64,000 nt of DNA from contig NZ_JAABNO010000001.1 of the NCBI RefSeq assembly GCF_009928445.1, positions 62,001 to 126,000 on the forward strand, in the 5' to 3' direction. Source of the DNA: Clostridium sp. C8-1-8 (GTDB taxonomy: Bacteria; Bacillota; Clostridia; Clostridiales; Clostridiaceae). The notes beneath the pieces are model-generated. The model searched no databases, was not told where the DNA came from, and saw only the letters and a program-made list of their open reading frames with translations. Made by a program: the position numbers and the translations under genes. Of the stretch, positions 1 to 7,725 are shown piece by piece; within the stretch, counting starts at the first letter, position 1; each line of letters opens with the position of its first letter.

Positions 1-215
1 TTACACCTATGTCAAACGAATTATTACAGGTTATTAACTCATTTTCCATTGCATTTATAACAGCGTTTTTATCCAATCAAATCAGAAGTGCTGTGAAGAA
101 TAATTCCTTGACCATAGCAGGAAATATTGCTTTTCATAATACATTTATGCTGTTAACAATATTAATTTGCATAGGCTTTGTTTTAGCTTTCTTCTTAAAA
201 GGCAAAAAAATATAG
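1..215 (+). CDS. C-terminal end of an MFS drug exporter (DHA2 type), 5' cut by window edge
   Basis: The reading frame is already open at the window start (first full codon at position 3) and ends at 215. The 71 visible residues contain two hydrophobic segments separated by a short polar stretch and finish with a basic tail, FFLKGKKI. The first segment follows the pattern usual before the last two helices of 14-TM EmrB/QacA-type proton-driven efflux pumps (a polar SNELLQ, then a helix and SNQIRSAV). The family assignment rests only on this tail, so the substrate cannot be judged. The internal ATG at 9 is not a real start; nothing like a ribosome binding site can precede it. Confidence 0.6.
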   Translation, partial: TPMSNELLQVINSFSIAFITAFLSNQIRSAVKNNSLTIAGNIAFHNTFMLLTILICIGFVLAFFLKGKKI

Positions 216-337
216 GTAGATAAGATAAAGTATCATAAGTAATTATTTAAGCATATAAGAATAGCGCTTTTGCTAAAAAACACAGAGTACTTGCCGTAAC
301 TTTTTTGATTAGGTCAAGGAAGTTATAGCAATTAAGG

Positions 338-366
338 AGCTACTTATAGGTAGAAAAGTAGCTTTT
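338..366 (+). terminator. Intrinsic terminator candidate after the MFS gene
   Basis: Perfect 8-bp stem AGCTACTT / AAGTAGCT with a 10-base loop, followed by a short T run. It lies 120 bases after the MFS stop codon. Confidence 0.55.
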
Positions 367-519
367 ACTGTACAGCGTATCAGTACAATATGGATTACAA
401 ATGTCAACATTTTATATAGTATTAAGATGAATCTTCTTAAATAATGAGAAGTTAAATAAATTTATTTTATAAAAGTTTATTCTAGGTCTATTGGATTTTA
501 ATGAGACATGTTAAGAAGA

Positions 520-554
520 AAGGTGCTAATCTTGTTAGGATGAAGCACTTTTTT
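520..554 (+). terminator. Second intrinsic terminator candidate
   Basis: Stem AAGGTGCT / AGCACTTT with one G-T pair, followed by an uninterrupted T run. No gene ends just upstream on this strand, so it may close an unannotated small RNA or the long MFS 3' end. Confidence 0.55.
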
Positions 555-644
555 CTTTGCTTTTAGTTTCTATAGCTAGACCAAGAAATCTAATCCTGAT
601 ATTTAACAGTCTTTTATAAAATATAACTTATATACTATACGAGA

Positions 645-986
645 TTATTTGCAGCCACCGTCTAGGTGAGAGTAATACTTCATAGACCAAGACTCAATTT
701 CTTTAATGATTTTAGTAAGGTCTCTTCCTTTTTCAGTAAGGTAGTATTCAACTTTTGGCGGAACTTCAGGGTAAATCTTTTTATTTATTAAATCTTCATT
801 CTCTAATTCTTTGAGCTTTTCATTTAAAACCTTTTGGCTTATTCCTTTAGTTATTCGTTGAAGCTCTAAAAATCTCCTAGGTTCATCATATAAATGGCAC
901 AATAAAACTGCTTTCCATTTACCTCTAATAAAATCCATTGCAAAATCTAATAAACATATATATTGCTTACCATTATAATTTAGCAT
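645..986 (-). CDS. HxlR-family winged-helix transcriptional regulator
   Basis: 113 residues, the normal size for HxlR/MarR-like single-domain regulators. The sequence carries the family signature: FIRGKWKAVLLCHL near the N-terminus (helix 1 and 2), FLELQRITKGISQKVLNEKLKELE (recognition helix region) and the wing VPPKVEYYLTEKGRDL. One Cys lies at residue 11 and another near the C-terminus; HxlR proteins such as HypR and YodB often sense thiol-reactive compounds through cysteines, but that role is inference here. AAGGTAGG lies just upstream of the ATG. It is transcribed away from the FeS flavoprotein gene at 1476, a common pairing in which the regulator controls a divergent oxidoreductase. Confidence 0.9.
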   Translation of the reverse strand: MLNYNGKQYICLLDFAMDFIRGKWKAVLLCHLYDEPRRFLELQRITKGISQKVLNEKLKELENEDLINKKIYPEVPPKVEYYLTEKGRDLTKIIKEIESWSMKYYSHLDGGCK

Positions 987-1475
987 TTATGTACCTACCT
1001 TTATATTTAGCTATGTTAATTTAAACAATATTCTTAAACATAGTCTATATTTAATAAAACTTGATTATAGAGTTCAAGGCTCAAAGTATAATTTATACTC
1101 ACATCAAGAGCTTTACAAAGCCTATTGTGAGCAAAGCTTAAAACTTAACTCATACATGTTCGACAATCCCATCTACTGTGTATCAGATAATCCGGGATTG
1201 TTGGCATCATCAGCAATGAATGAATAGTTAAAACTGAATACCTATAACTATTCATTAGAATTACAGTATATAATAACTAACTTTATAATAACAAATTCCT
1301 AAATTAAAATAAACATAGGTTATTTAGATGAAAAGTTATTTTATATTAATATAGATAGTACAATAAATCTTACCTAAAGGTAAGTAATCTAACGAAAAAG
1401 TGCGTACTTGTCCCTTATATTATCCAGCCATATAATAAACCCATGTTTGAAAATAAACTATATGGAGGTAGGAAT
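987..1475. other. Divergent intergenic region with a solo MITE end and a hairpin
   Basis: This lies between the HxlR gene and the flavoprotein gene. It holds a solo end of the dispersed MITE-like element (1016-1040) and an 8-bp hairpin ACAATCCC / GGGATTGT around 1163-1202 with a 20-odd base loop. No further gene is seen. Operators for the HxlR protein should lie here, but I cannot single one out. Confidence 0.4.
1016..1040. repeat. Solo terminal inverted repeat of the MITE-like element
   Basis: TTAATTTAAACAATATTCTT continues into AAACA. The 25 bases differ at one position from the right end of the copy at 43590-43703. No matching left end is visible nearby, so this is a remnant or solo end. 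Confidence 0.5.
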
Positions 1476-2111
1476 ATGAAGGTAGTTGCTTTTAATGGAA
1501 GTCCTAAGAAGAATGGAAACACTTATGAGGCAATAAAGGCTGTAGCAGCAGAGTTAGAGAAAGAGAATATAGAGGTAGAGATCGTTCATGTGGGAAATAA
1601 GGTAATACGTGGATGTTTAGATTGCGGGGGCTGTAGCAGAAACATGAACGAAAGATGTGTTATGCAGAACGATGAGGTTAATGATTGGATTCAAAAGATG
1701 AAGGAAGCTGACGGCGTTATATTAGGTTCACCTGTACATTATGCAGCTATACCAGGAACTATGAAGTCATTTTTAGATCGTGCATTTCTAGTTACATCAG
1801 TGAATAATGGAATGCTTAGACATAAGGTAGGGGCTAGTGTGGTTGCAGTAAGAAGATCTGGTGGTGTTCCAACCTTTGAACAGCTGAATAACTATATCAA
1901 TTATTCAGAGATGGTGATGCCCACATCAAATTATTGGAATGTAATCCATGGTACAACTCCTGGAGAAGCTAAGCAAGATGAAGAGGGAATGCAAATAATG
2001 AGAGTTCTAGGAAAGAATATGTCATGGTTATTGAAGGCACTTGATTCAACTAAAAATAATGTGAAGGAAAATGAAAGAGAAGATAAGGTATTTACCAATT
2101 TTATAAGATAA
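1476..2111 (+). CDS. Iron-sulfur flavoprotein / NADPH-dependent FMN reductase-family protein
   Basis: 211 residues when started at the ATG at 1476, which has GGAGGTAGG just before it. An upstream in-frame ATG at 1443 lacks such a site and adds residues outside the fold. The N-terminal VAFNGSPKKNGNT (residues 4-16) is the FMN phosphate-binding loop of the flavodoxin-like NAD(P)H reductase family. C47, C50, C53 and C61 form the compact CX2CX2CX7C motif of iron-sulfur flavoproteins (Isf), which bind a 4Fe-4S cluster beside FMN. LGSPVHYAAIPGTMKSFLDR (from about residue 82) is the second flavin loop. Known members pass electrons to O2, H2O2 or quinones in anaerobes; the substrate here is unknown. 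The gene is divergent from the HxlR regulator, which may control it. Confidence 0.85.
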   Translation: MKVVAFNGSPKKNGNTYEAIKAVAAELEKENIEVEIVHVGNKVIRGCLDCGGCSRNMNERCVMQNDEVNDWIQKMKEADGVILGSPVHYAAIPGTMKSFLDRAFLVTSVNNGMLRHKVGASVVAVRRSGGVPTFEQLNNYINYSEMVMPTSNYWNVIHGTTPGEAKQDEEGMQIMRVLGKNMSWLLKALDSTKNNVKENEREDKVFTNFIR

Positions 2112-2375
2112 GCTTTGAAGGAATTTAAATAAATAAAAGAAATGGTGTAAAGTATAAATCATTTTCAATAGAATAGATAGAAGTGATAAAGTGAAACTTA
2201 AATCACTATCCATAGATAATGTATAGTTTTGAAAAGTTAACAATCAGAGAGTATAATTAGCATATAAAATCTTGCTTTAAGGAATTTATTGCACATTAAG
2301 GCAAAGCAGGAGAGAGTTATTGGTATAAAGATAATTTGGGTTTGTGAAATCAGAAAGATATTGAGGAAAAGTATA

Positions 2376-3200
2376 ATGAATATAATTGAGATTTGCAAAA
2401 TGCTAGATATACAAAGTGAAGTTGTGGAGAAACTATTAAAATGTGAGAAATATATAGATTTTAAAAGCATGGAACAAGATATAGAGGAAATGAAGCACCC
2501 AGAATGTTGGGAAGGTGCTCTTGAACGGTTAAAGCATTTACTTGGTGATGATGAGGATGGAATGAAGATTTTGGCCTGCCAGTTGAGGTGTGCCTGTGAT
2601 GTTTATGATAAGTATGAGGAAATCAGTATACCTAAAGAAATATTTATCGCTACCATGAAGTTCTTTACTAGATTTCTACAGGATTACAAGGACAGGCATG
2701 GAAGCTATCGCTATGTATGGGGATGGTGGGCAGTTCATCAGCTATCTATGGTGGAATATAGAATTGGAGAGCTTGAATATGAGATGAGAATGGAAAATAG
2801 TATACCTTTAATTGATATTCATATTCCTGCAGATGCAGATATGTCCTTGGACAAGCTACGTAAGTCCTATCTAGAAGCTGTAAGCTTTTTTGAAAGGTTT
2901 TATCCAGAATTCATAAAGGCTGATATGGTTTGTAGTTCTTGGTTACTTGCACCAGCATTAAAAAATGTGTTGCCTGAAAGCTCTAGAATAATGCAATTCC
3001 AGAAGTCATTTGAGGTTCAGAAGGTAGAGGAGGATAGTTTGGCTTTCATGGACTGGGTATATGGAACCAGAGATATTCCTTTAGAAGAGCTACCAGAAGA
3101 TACTTCGCTACAAAGAAAGCTTAAGCCTTATTTGATGAACAATGGTAAAGTAGAGTGGGCTTCTGGAAAGCTGATTTCTAATCCCTTTTGTAAGATTTGA
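2376..3200 (+). CDS. Acyltransferase-like protein (DUF5596 type)
   Basis: 274 residues from the ATG at 2376, preceded by TTGAGGAAAAG. The frame is open further upstream (2289), but that stretch is low-complexity and lacks a ribosome binding site. The pattern is an N-terminal helical part (NIIEICKMLDIQSEVVEKLL), a Trp-rich centre (YVWGWWAVHQLSMVEYRIGELEYE), an IPLIDIHIPADADMS strand-turn and a C-terminal SSWLLAPALKNVLPESSRIMQFQ. From memory this resembles clostridial proteins labelled acyltransferase domain-containing (DUF5596, GNAT-like C-terminal). The acyl donor and acceptor are unknown. It stands alone, with the DUF2935 gene 124 bases downstream. Confidence 0.65.
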   Translation: MNIIEICKMLDIQSEVVEKLLKCEKYIDFKSMEQDIEEMKHPECWEGALERLKHLLGDDEDGMKILACQLRCACDVYDKYEEISIPKEIFIATMKFFTRFLQDYKDRHGSYRYVWGWWAVHQLSMVEYRIGELEYEMRMENSIPLIDIHIPADADMSLDKLRKSYLEAVSFFERFYPEFIKADMVCSSWLLAPALKNVLPESSRIMQFQKSFEVQKVEEDSLAFMDWVYGTRDIPLEELPEDTSLQRKLKPYLMNNGKVEWASGKLISNPFCKI

Positions 3201-3324
3201 AAAGCTGATTATGATGTTTAGCATCAATCTTATTGGCTATGGTAACAGTAATTAAAGAGTGTAACTATTCCTAAAATAAAAGCATATTATAAGCTTAGTA
3301 TAATATCTTTTGGAGGAATAAATA

Positions 3325-4245
3325 TTGATTTCAAGAATGGATTTTTCAAGACAGTCATTGGAATTACATCTTTTCTTTGCAAGAATAATGAAAGAACACT
3401 CATTTTTTCTTCAGACAACGTTTACCTCAAGAGACGGTAATTTTTCACATCAAGCTGATATATTTAGGATGGAATTTGATAGGCTTTTGAGTGAAGTGGT
3501 TTCGCTTTCCAATGGTATTGTAAGTAGGGAAGTACTCCAATCTGGAGAGGTAATAACTCCTTATACACTGAGAGCTGAGATGGCATCATCATATCTTAGT
3601 GGAGTTACAATCCCAACTCAAATAACGGAAGCTGAAGCTGGGCTAATGGGCGGAGGACAAATGGGAGACAATCCTATGCTTGAGAGAAGGGTATTTGAGC
3701 TTAATCAAAGAGCTATATTCCTTATTGAACCTTTAATACAGTTTAAGGAAACAGTTTTAAATAATGTGCTGGCATGCAGAATGTTTACTGCCAATTATCC
3801 ACTACTTATAGACCACATAATGCGTGAAGCAAGACTATATTTAAGATTAGTTCATAGACTTCAGAATAGAGAAGTAATAAACATAGAAAGAGAAGCACTG
3901 GAGCAGGAGTTGTTCTGGAACAGAATAATGGCTGAGCATGCTAAGTTTATTAGAGGCTTGCTTGATCCAACTGAAGATGAATTGTTTGATTCTGCAAATA
4001 ATTTTGGTAAGGAGTTTGATAAACTCACTGCAGAGTCCATGGCTGCAATGAATAATACGTTGCCTCTAGAAAAGGTTACAGAAGACAGCTTTAATGCTAC
4101 GGAAGCAATCAGAGACTTCAAGAGACAGGGCACAGAAGGATTGGTATCATGCAAGATTAAATCAATTATTATTCCACTACTTGGAGATCATACACTACGT
4201 GAAGCAAATCATTTCTTACGGCTTTTGGAGATATTTAAGAGTTAA
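3325..4245 (+). CDS. DUF2935 protein, two tandem ferritin-like helical repeats
   Basis: 306 residues starting at a TTG. TGGAGGAAT eight bases upstream decides this start, and ISRMDFSRQSLELHLFF matches the usual family N-terminus (an ATG at 3337 would cut it). Two homologous halves are visible: LELHLFFARIMKEHSFFLQ (about residues 11-29) and LEQELFWNRIMAEHAKFIRGLLDPTE (about 192-217), each followed by HIMREARLYLRLVHRLQ or HTLREANHFLRLLE. These E/H-rich helices are the putative metal-binding four-helix bundles of DUF2935. The biological role is not established. No operon partner is evident. Confidence 0.9.
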   Translation: MISRMDFSRQSLELHLFFARIMKEHSFFLQTTFTSRDGNFSHQADIFRMEFDRLLSEVVSLSNGIVSREVLQSGEVITPYTLRAEMASSYLSGVTIPTQITEAEAGLMGGGQMGDNPMLERRVFELNQRAIFLIEPLIQFKETVLNNVLACRMFTANYPLLIDHIMREARLYLRLVHRLQNREVINIEREALEQELFWNRIMAEHAKFIRGLLDPTEDELFDSANNFGKEFDKLTAESMAAMNNTLPLEKVTEDSFNATEAIRDFKRQGTEGLVSCKIKSIIIPLLGDHTLREANHFLRLLEIFKS

Positions 4246-4316
4246 AGCCTTTAAGTTTTTATATTCTTGGTGAAATGATTATAACAAGAACTGACCACTT
4301 AACATATACGATAGTC

Positions 4317-4349
4317 AAAAAAGGATGCCATTATTGGCGTTCCTTTTTT
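4317..4349. terminator. Bidirectional terminator between convergent genes
   Basis: AAAAAAGGATGCC pairs with GGCGTTCCTTTTTT around a 6-base loop, with one bulge. The A run before and T run after let it serve the DUF2935 gene (+) and the GNAT/AraC operon (-). Confidence 0.7.
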
Positions 4350-4488
4350 GATTTATAAGTTTTTCGGAATGCTCGCTTAAGGTTATAAGGTTTATTTGTT
4401 AGCCATGTACATCAATGCAAGCAATATTGGCTTTTGTTTATAAGGCATTAAATTAGATATTACAAAGTGGTTAAGTTATATAAAAAGT

Positions 4489-4947
4489 CTATATAGTTTT
4501 TTCATAAAGGGATAACGTCATAAATTTTAAATCTTCTTCACCGACTTTTTTGTATCCAAGCTTTGTGTAAAAATTATTTGTTCGTGGGTTCCATGAAGGG
4601 GTATCTAGAGTCCATTTTTCTGCAGAAGGATAGGACTCTTCTATCATACCTATGACTTGGGTTCCTATCTTTCTGTTTTGGTACTCAGGGTGAATGAATA
4701 TACATTCTAGCTGATAATGACTGTCTGAAACCTTAGATACGTATATACCTCCGATTATGTGGTTATCATTTAGAATTTTATAATAATCACATTTCTCCAT
4801 TCTATCTAGATGCCATTCTGCTAGGTTATAGCCATATGGACCTATCTCTTTTCCCAGATGAGTTCTAGAATCGTCATTAAAGGAAGTTGTTGAAATAATT
4901 GTGAGAGTTTCTGCGTCTTCAGTCAAAGCTTTGCTTATAGTTAACAT
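4489..4947 (-). CDS. GNAT-family N-acetyltransferase
   Basis: 152 residues. GGAGG lies eight bases before the ATG at 4947; an in-frame upstream ATG at 4962 overlaps that ribosome binding site and is rejected. Fold landmarks are the N-terminal MLTISKALTEDAETLTIIS, the strand IIGGIYV, the acetyl-CoA-binding strand-loop-helix LECIFIHPEYQNRKIGTQVIGMIEESYP (motif A, with Q-x-x-x-G/A variant QNRKIG), and NNFYTKLGYKKVGEED near the end. The substrate is unknown. It is the second gene of a minus-strand pair: the AraC-type regulator ends 20 bases upstream, so the two are very likely co-transcribed. Confidence 0.88.
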   Translation of the reverse strand: MLTISKALTEDAETLTIISTTSFNDDSRTHLGKEIGPYGYNLAEWHLDRMEKCDYYKILNDNHIIGGIYVSKVSDSHYQLECIFIHPEYQNRKIGTQVIGMIEESYPSAEKWTLDTPSWNPRTNNFYTKLGYKKVGEEDLKFMTLSLYEKTI

Positions 4948-4966
4948 AAATAGTACCTCCATAAAG

Positions 4967-5875
4967 TTATTTTATTGGGATATATATATTTGCCTCACAA
5001 TGATTAAGAGGATTATGGGCAGGTAGCCATATCTCAAGACTTGCAGCTTCCGCCAAGGCATAGTTTGACTCAGGTAGCCAGATTCCATAGATATAATCAG
5101 TTAAAGTGGAAAGGTCAAAGGGAGTAATATGCTCAGCGGATTTATCTGCTTCAAATTTAAATACAGCATATTTCTGAGATGGAAGTGTTCTACATATCAT
5201 ATTCTCAGGAATATCTTCAAAGGAGCTAACTTCGATGCATGCCAAATCTGTTAGAGAATTATCTTCATTTCTTAAATAAGCTGCAATGCAATCAGAGGTT
5301 GGTACTTTATTTTTCACCTTCCATTGCAGACTGCCAAAGAAGTCATCGTGCATTTTTCTAATCTCATGATCACTCCATTTATCATCTGTAAGAATATCAA
5401 GACTTAATTCAGCCCTGGAAACAGTACATTCCATGCCCACAACGAGAAAACTGTTTTTAATAACAATCTTTGGTATATGTGTATCATCAATTAAACTTGG
5501 ATATATGGTGGATCTAATAACTAGGCTCTTTTTTTCGAATAATTGAATTTCTGGTTTGAGCTTCCGGAAGGTTCCTGGTGTCATACCATATACACGGGAA
5601 AACGCCCTTGAGAAAACATCTTGTGACGAGGAATTATATTCATATGCTATATCTGCTAAACTTTTGTTGGTACTAGCAATCCTCAAAGCGGCGTCGCTTA
5701 TCCTGCGCTTTCTTACATAATCCATCAATGTGTCTCCAACTAAAGCCTTAAAGATTCTATGAAAATGATAAGGAGAAACATAAGTGTTTTCTGATAGGTC
5801 CTTCAAACTTATTACTGAGTGTAAGTTGTTTTCGATATAATTAATAGAATCTTCAATTAAGGTGTAATAATCCAT
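4967..5875 (-). CDS. AraC-family regulator with GyrI-like effector-binding domain
   Basis: 302 residues from the ATG at 5875, preceded by AAGGGGGGAT. The longer open frame up to 5986 lacks a good site and is not conserved-looking. Residues about 1-108 form the AraC DNA-binding domain with both helix-turn-helix units (LKDLSENTYVSPYHFHRIFKALVG; LADIAYEYNSSSQDVFSRAFSRVYGMTPG). Residues about 150-302 form a GyrI/Rob-like small-molecule-binding domain (SSFEDIPENMICRTLPSQKYAVFKF; EIWLPAHNP near the end). These regulators bind lipophilic or cationic compounds and often activate transporters or modifying enzymes. The downstream GNAT gene is the obvious candidate partner. Confidence 0.92.
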   Translation of the reverse strand: MDYYTLIEDSINYIENNLHSVISLKDLSENTYVSPYHFHRIFKALVGDTLMDYVRKRRISDAALRIASTNKSLADIAYEYNSSSQDVFSRAFSRVYGMTPGTFRKLKPEIQLFEKKSLVIRSTIYPSLIDDTHIPKIVIKNSFLVVGMECTVSRAELSLDILTDDKWSDHEIRKMHDDFFGSLQWKVKNKVPTSDCIAAYLRNEDNSLTDLACIEVSSFEDIPENMICRTLPSQKYAVFKFEADKSAEHITPFDLSTLTDYIYGIWLPESNYALAEAASLEIWLPAHNPLNHCEANIYIPIK

Positions 5876-5954
5876 AGTGCAATATCCCCCCTTGATGTTT
5901 ATAATTATATTATACATTTTAAATAGTTTCTCGATGTTTTTTGCTGTATTTTGG

Positions 5955-5988
5955 TAGTGGGGACCTGGCAAGAGAAGAGCCGTCACCC
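5955..5988. repeat. Degenerate palindromic hairpin element (GGGGAC...GTCACCC type)
   Basis: GGGGACCTGGC and GCCGTCACCC can fold with small bulges (GGC/GCC, GAC/GTC, GGG/CCC) around AAGAGAAGA. It sits just before the ribosome binding site of the SDR gene. It resembles short GC-rich palindromes scattered in clostridial genomes, and two different hairpin elements lie at 7062-7105 and 8511-8564. Confidence 0.4.
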
Positions 5989-6006
5989 TATATTAAGGAG
6001 GATTTT

Positions 6007-6909
6007 ATGAAGCGTATATTGGTTACAGGTGGAACTGTATTTGTTAGTAAGTATGTAGCAAAGTACTTTGAATTAAAGGGGCATGAGGTTTATGTTTTAA
6101 ATAGAGGTACTAAGCCGCAAGTGGAGAACGTTAATTTAATATGTGCAGATAGAAATAACTTAGGAGAGTGTCTACAAAAGTATTCCTTCGATGTCATAAT
6201 AGACGTATGCGCATATAACCAAAAAGACATTAAGAATATATTAGATGCCGTTGGAGCATTTAAAGATTATATATTTATTAGTTCTTCTGCAGTTTATCCA
6301 GAAACAAATTTGCAACCATTTTCTGAAAATCAAAGTGTAGGGGGAAATTCCATATGGGGAAAGTATGGACAAGATAAGATCGAGGCTGAAGAATACTTAA
6401 TTTCCAGATTTCCTAATGCATATATTCTAAGACCTCCTTACATATATGGACCAATGCAAAATGTATATAGAGAGCCCTTTGTGTTTGAATGCGCTTTAGA
6501 AAATAGGAAATTTTATATTCCTAACGATGGCAGGATGAAGCTACAATTTTTTCATGTGGAAGACTTGTGTAAGGTTATTGAAAAAATATTAGAAAGGCAT
6601 CCTAAAGAGCACATATTTAATGTGGGCAATTCACAGCTGGTGGATATAAATACCTTTGTTGAGCTATGTTATAAGGTTGTAGGAGTACCTTTAGAAAAGG
6701 AATATGTAACCAATCACAGCAACCAAAGAGATTATTTCTCATTTTATGATTATGAATATATTTTAGATGTTTCAAGACAGGCTGATCTATTAGAAGAAGA
6801 GAAGGATCTGTTTGAAGGACTAAAGGAATCTTATGAATGGTTTAAGTCTAATTCTGATGAAGTGGTAAAAAAAGATTATATTAATTTTATTAGACAGAAT
6901 TTTGAGTAA
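6007..6909 (+). CDS. NAD-dependent epimerase/dehydratase family protein (extended SDR)
   Basis: 300 residues from the ATG at 6007, with AAGGAGGA seven bases upstream. The N-terminal MKRILVTGGTVFVSKYVAKYF is a Rossmann beta-alpha unit. The usual TGGTGFIG glycine motif is altered to TGGTVFVSK, typical of a divergent (atypical) SDR subfamily. FISSSAVYPE supplies the active-site Ser/Tyr strand. The expected YxxxK appears as YGQDK (from about residue 120), and YILRPPYIYGPMQN is the substrate-loop region. Such proteins act on nucleotide-sugars or related substrates, but the substrate cannot be assigned. The gene stands alone and is followed by a terminator. Confidence 0.85.
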   Translation: MKRILVTGGTVFVSKYVAKYFELKGHEVYVLNRGTKPQVENVNLICADRNNLGECLQKYSFDVIIDVCAYNQKDIKNILDAVGAFKDYIFISSSAVYPETNLQPFSENQSVGGNSIWGKYGQDKIEAEEYLISRFPNAYILRPPYIYGPMQNVYREPFVFECALENRKFYIPNDGRMKLQFFHVEDLCKVIEKILERHPKEHIFNVGNSQLVDINTFVELCYKVVGVPLEKEYVTNHSNQRDYFSFYDYEYILDVSRQADLLEEEKDLFEGLKESYEWFKSNSDEVVKKDYINFIRQNFE

Positions 6910-6940
6910 GTATTGTAGTAATAGCTTTAATATTGTAACT

Positions 6941-6964
6941 AGCAGTCCTTTGAGGCTGCTTTTT
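6941..6964 (+). terminator. Intrinsic terminator of the SDR gene
   Basis: AGCAGTCCT / AGGCTGCT stem with a tight loop followed by TTTTT, 32 bases after the stop codon. Confidence 0.75.
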
Positions 6965-6982
6965 ATTTAAAGGAGAACTAAA

Positions 6983-7060
6983 ATGAATAGTATCATAAAG
7001 GGCAATGAGAAGTACTTCCAATATGAAACAAAGGCTTGGAAGGAAAGAAACTGGATATAA
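6983..7060 (+). CDS. Short ORF of 25 codons with a strong ribosome binding site
   Basis: AAAGGAGAACTAAA precedes an ATG opening a 25-residue frame (MNSIIKGNEKYFQYETKAW, then KERNWI) ending in TAA. The peptide matches nothing I recognise. A hairpin repeat element follows at once (7062-7105). It could be a real small protein, a leader peptide for the Crp/Fnr gene 60 bases downstream, or the stump of a gene cut by the repeat. There is no evidence beyond the ribosome binding site. Confidence 0.3.
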   Translation: MNSIIKGNEKYFQYETKAWKERNWI

Positions 7061-7061
7061 T

Positions 7062-7105
7062 GGGCATGGAGCTTTTGTGTCTTTAGGGACGAAGGCTCCG
7101 TCCTA
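7062..7105. repeat. Hairpin repeat element, copy upstream of the Crp/Fnr gene
   Basis: GGAGCTTTTGT (7068-7078) pairs through G-T wobbles with ACGAAGGCTCC (7089-7099), loop GTCTTTAGGG. It aligns along its length with the element at 8511-8564 (shared GGAGCTTTT, TTTAGG, ACGAA and GC-CCGT blocks). The two copies flank the Crp/Fnr-DUF4386 gene pair. Confidence 0.5.
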
Positions 7106-7120
7106 CTAGAAAAGGATGGG

Positions 7121-7711
7121 ATGAATGTGAACAATGATTTACTAAAGTTTATGGAGAAGAATCTTTCTCTAAGCAAAGATGAGATTGTGAAGATTGCAAA
7201 GGATATGATTGTTGATACCTATAGTAAGAAAACTATACTTCTTAGGCAAGGAGAGGTTGCAGAAAAGTGCTATTTTATATTAGAGGGATGTATACGACAA
7301 TATTTAATTGGAGATGATGGCAAGGAAGTTACTATTAACTTTTTTACAGAAGAGCAGGCGGTTGTCATGTTTAAGAGCTACAAACAAAAGACTCCTAGTG
7401 AGTACTTTTTAGCTTGTGTTGAGGATACAACAGTTATTGTAGGAGATTTGGAGTCCGAAGAAAATATGTATTCTAAGTTTCCAATGCTGGAGAAGGTAAC
7501 AAGAAGTATTGTTGAAAATAATTTTGGTGAGGAACAAGATGAAAAGGCAAGATTCATGGCAGCAGTTCCAGAGGATCGTTATAGGATGCTTCTGCAAAAG
7601 AGACCTGGACTTATAAATCGTGTTCCACAGCACCAATTGGCAAGCTATCTGGGGATTACTGCAGAGTCTTTAAGTAGAATTAAAAAAAGAGTATCCCTAG
7701 ATAGCTTATAG
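7121..7711 (+). CDS. Crp/Fnr-family transcriptional regulator
   Basis: 196 residues; AAAAGGATGGG precedes the ATG. Residues about 10-115 form a cyclic-nucleotide-binding-type beta barrel (ILLRQGEVAEKCYFILEGCIRQYLIGDDGKEVTINFF), without the cAMP-contacting RExR motif of true CRP. Residues about 160-190 give the helix-turn-helix VPQHQLASYLGITAESLSRIKKR, the usual C-terminal end in this subfamily. No Fnr-type Cys cluster is present, so it does not look like an iron-sulfur oxygen sensor. The effector is unknown. It ends 14 bases from the convergent DUF4386 gene, a neighbour I associate with this type of regulator. Confidence 0.9.
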   Translation: MNVNNDLLKFMEKNLSLSKDEIVKIAKDMIVDTYSKKTILLRQGEVAEKCYFILEGCIRQYLIGDDGKEVTINFFTEEQAVVMFKSYKQKTPSEYFLACVEDTTVIVGDLESEENMYSKFPMLEKVTRSIVENNFGEEQDEKARFMAAVPEDRYRMLLQKRPGLINRVPQHQLASYLGITAESLSRIKKRVSLDSL

Positions 7712-7725
7712 TAAAGTACAAAGTT

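Larger units (their letters stand above)
216..644. other. Intergenic region with two terminator-like hairpins
   Basis: No protein-coding gene is seen. Two intrinsic-terminator-like hairpins lie 150 bases apart (338-366 and 520-554). The segment between them (367-519) is unexplained and could hold a short transcript. Confidence 0.5.

Noticed and set aside
1163-1202. Hairpin ACAATCCC/GGGATTGT as a riboswitch
   Set aside because: The stem is short with a long unstructured loop, and no known aptamer consensus fits.
2046-2470. Two minus-strand ORFs between the flavoprotein and acyltransferase-like genes
   Set aside because: Very hydrophobic low-complexity translations of A+T-rich DNA, overlapping real genes and without ribosome binding sites.
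3861-4154. Minus-strand ORF of 97 codons in the DUF2935 gene
   Set aside because: Antisense shadow of a conserved protein frame.
4290-4302. ACTGACCACTTAA as another MITE end
   Set aside because: Only 12-13 bases match the family and the surrounding sequence does not, so chance cannot be excluded.
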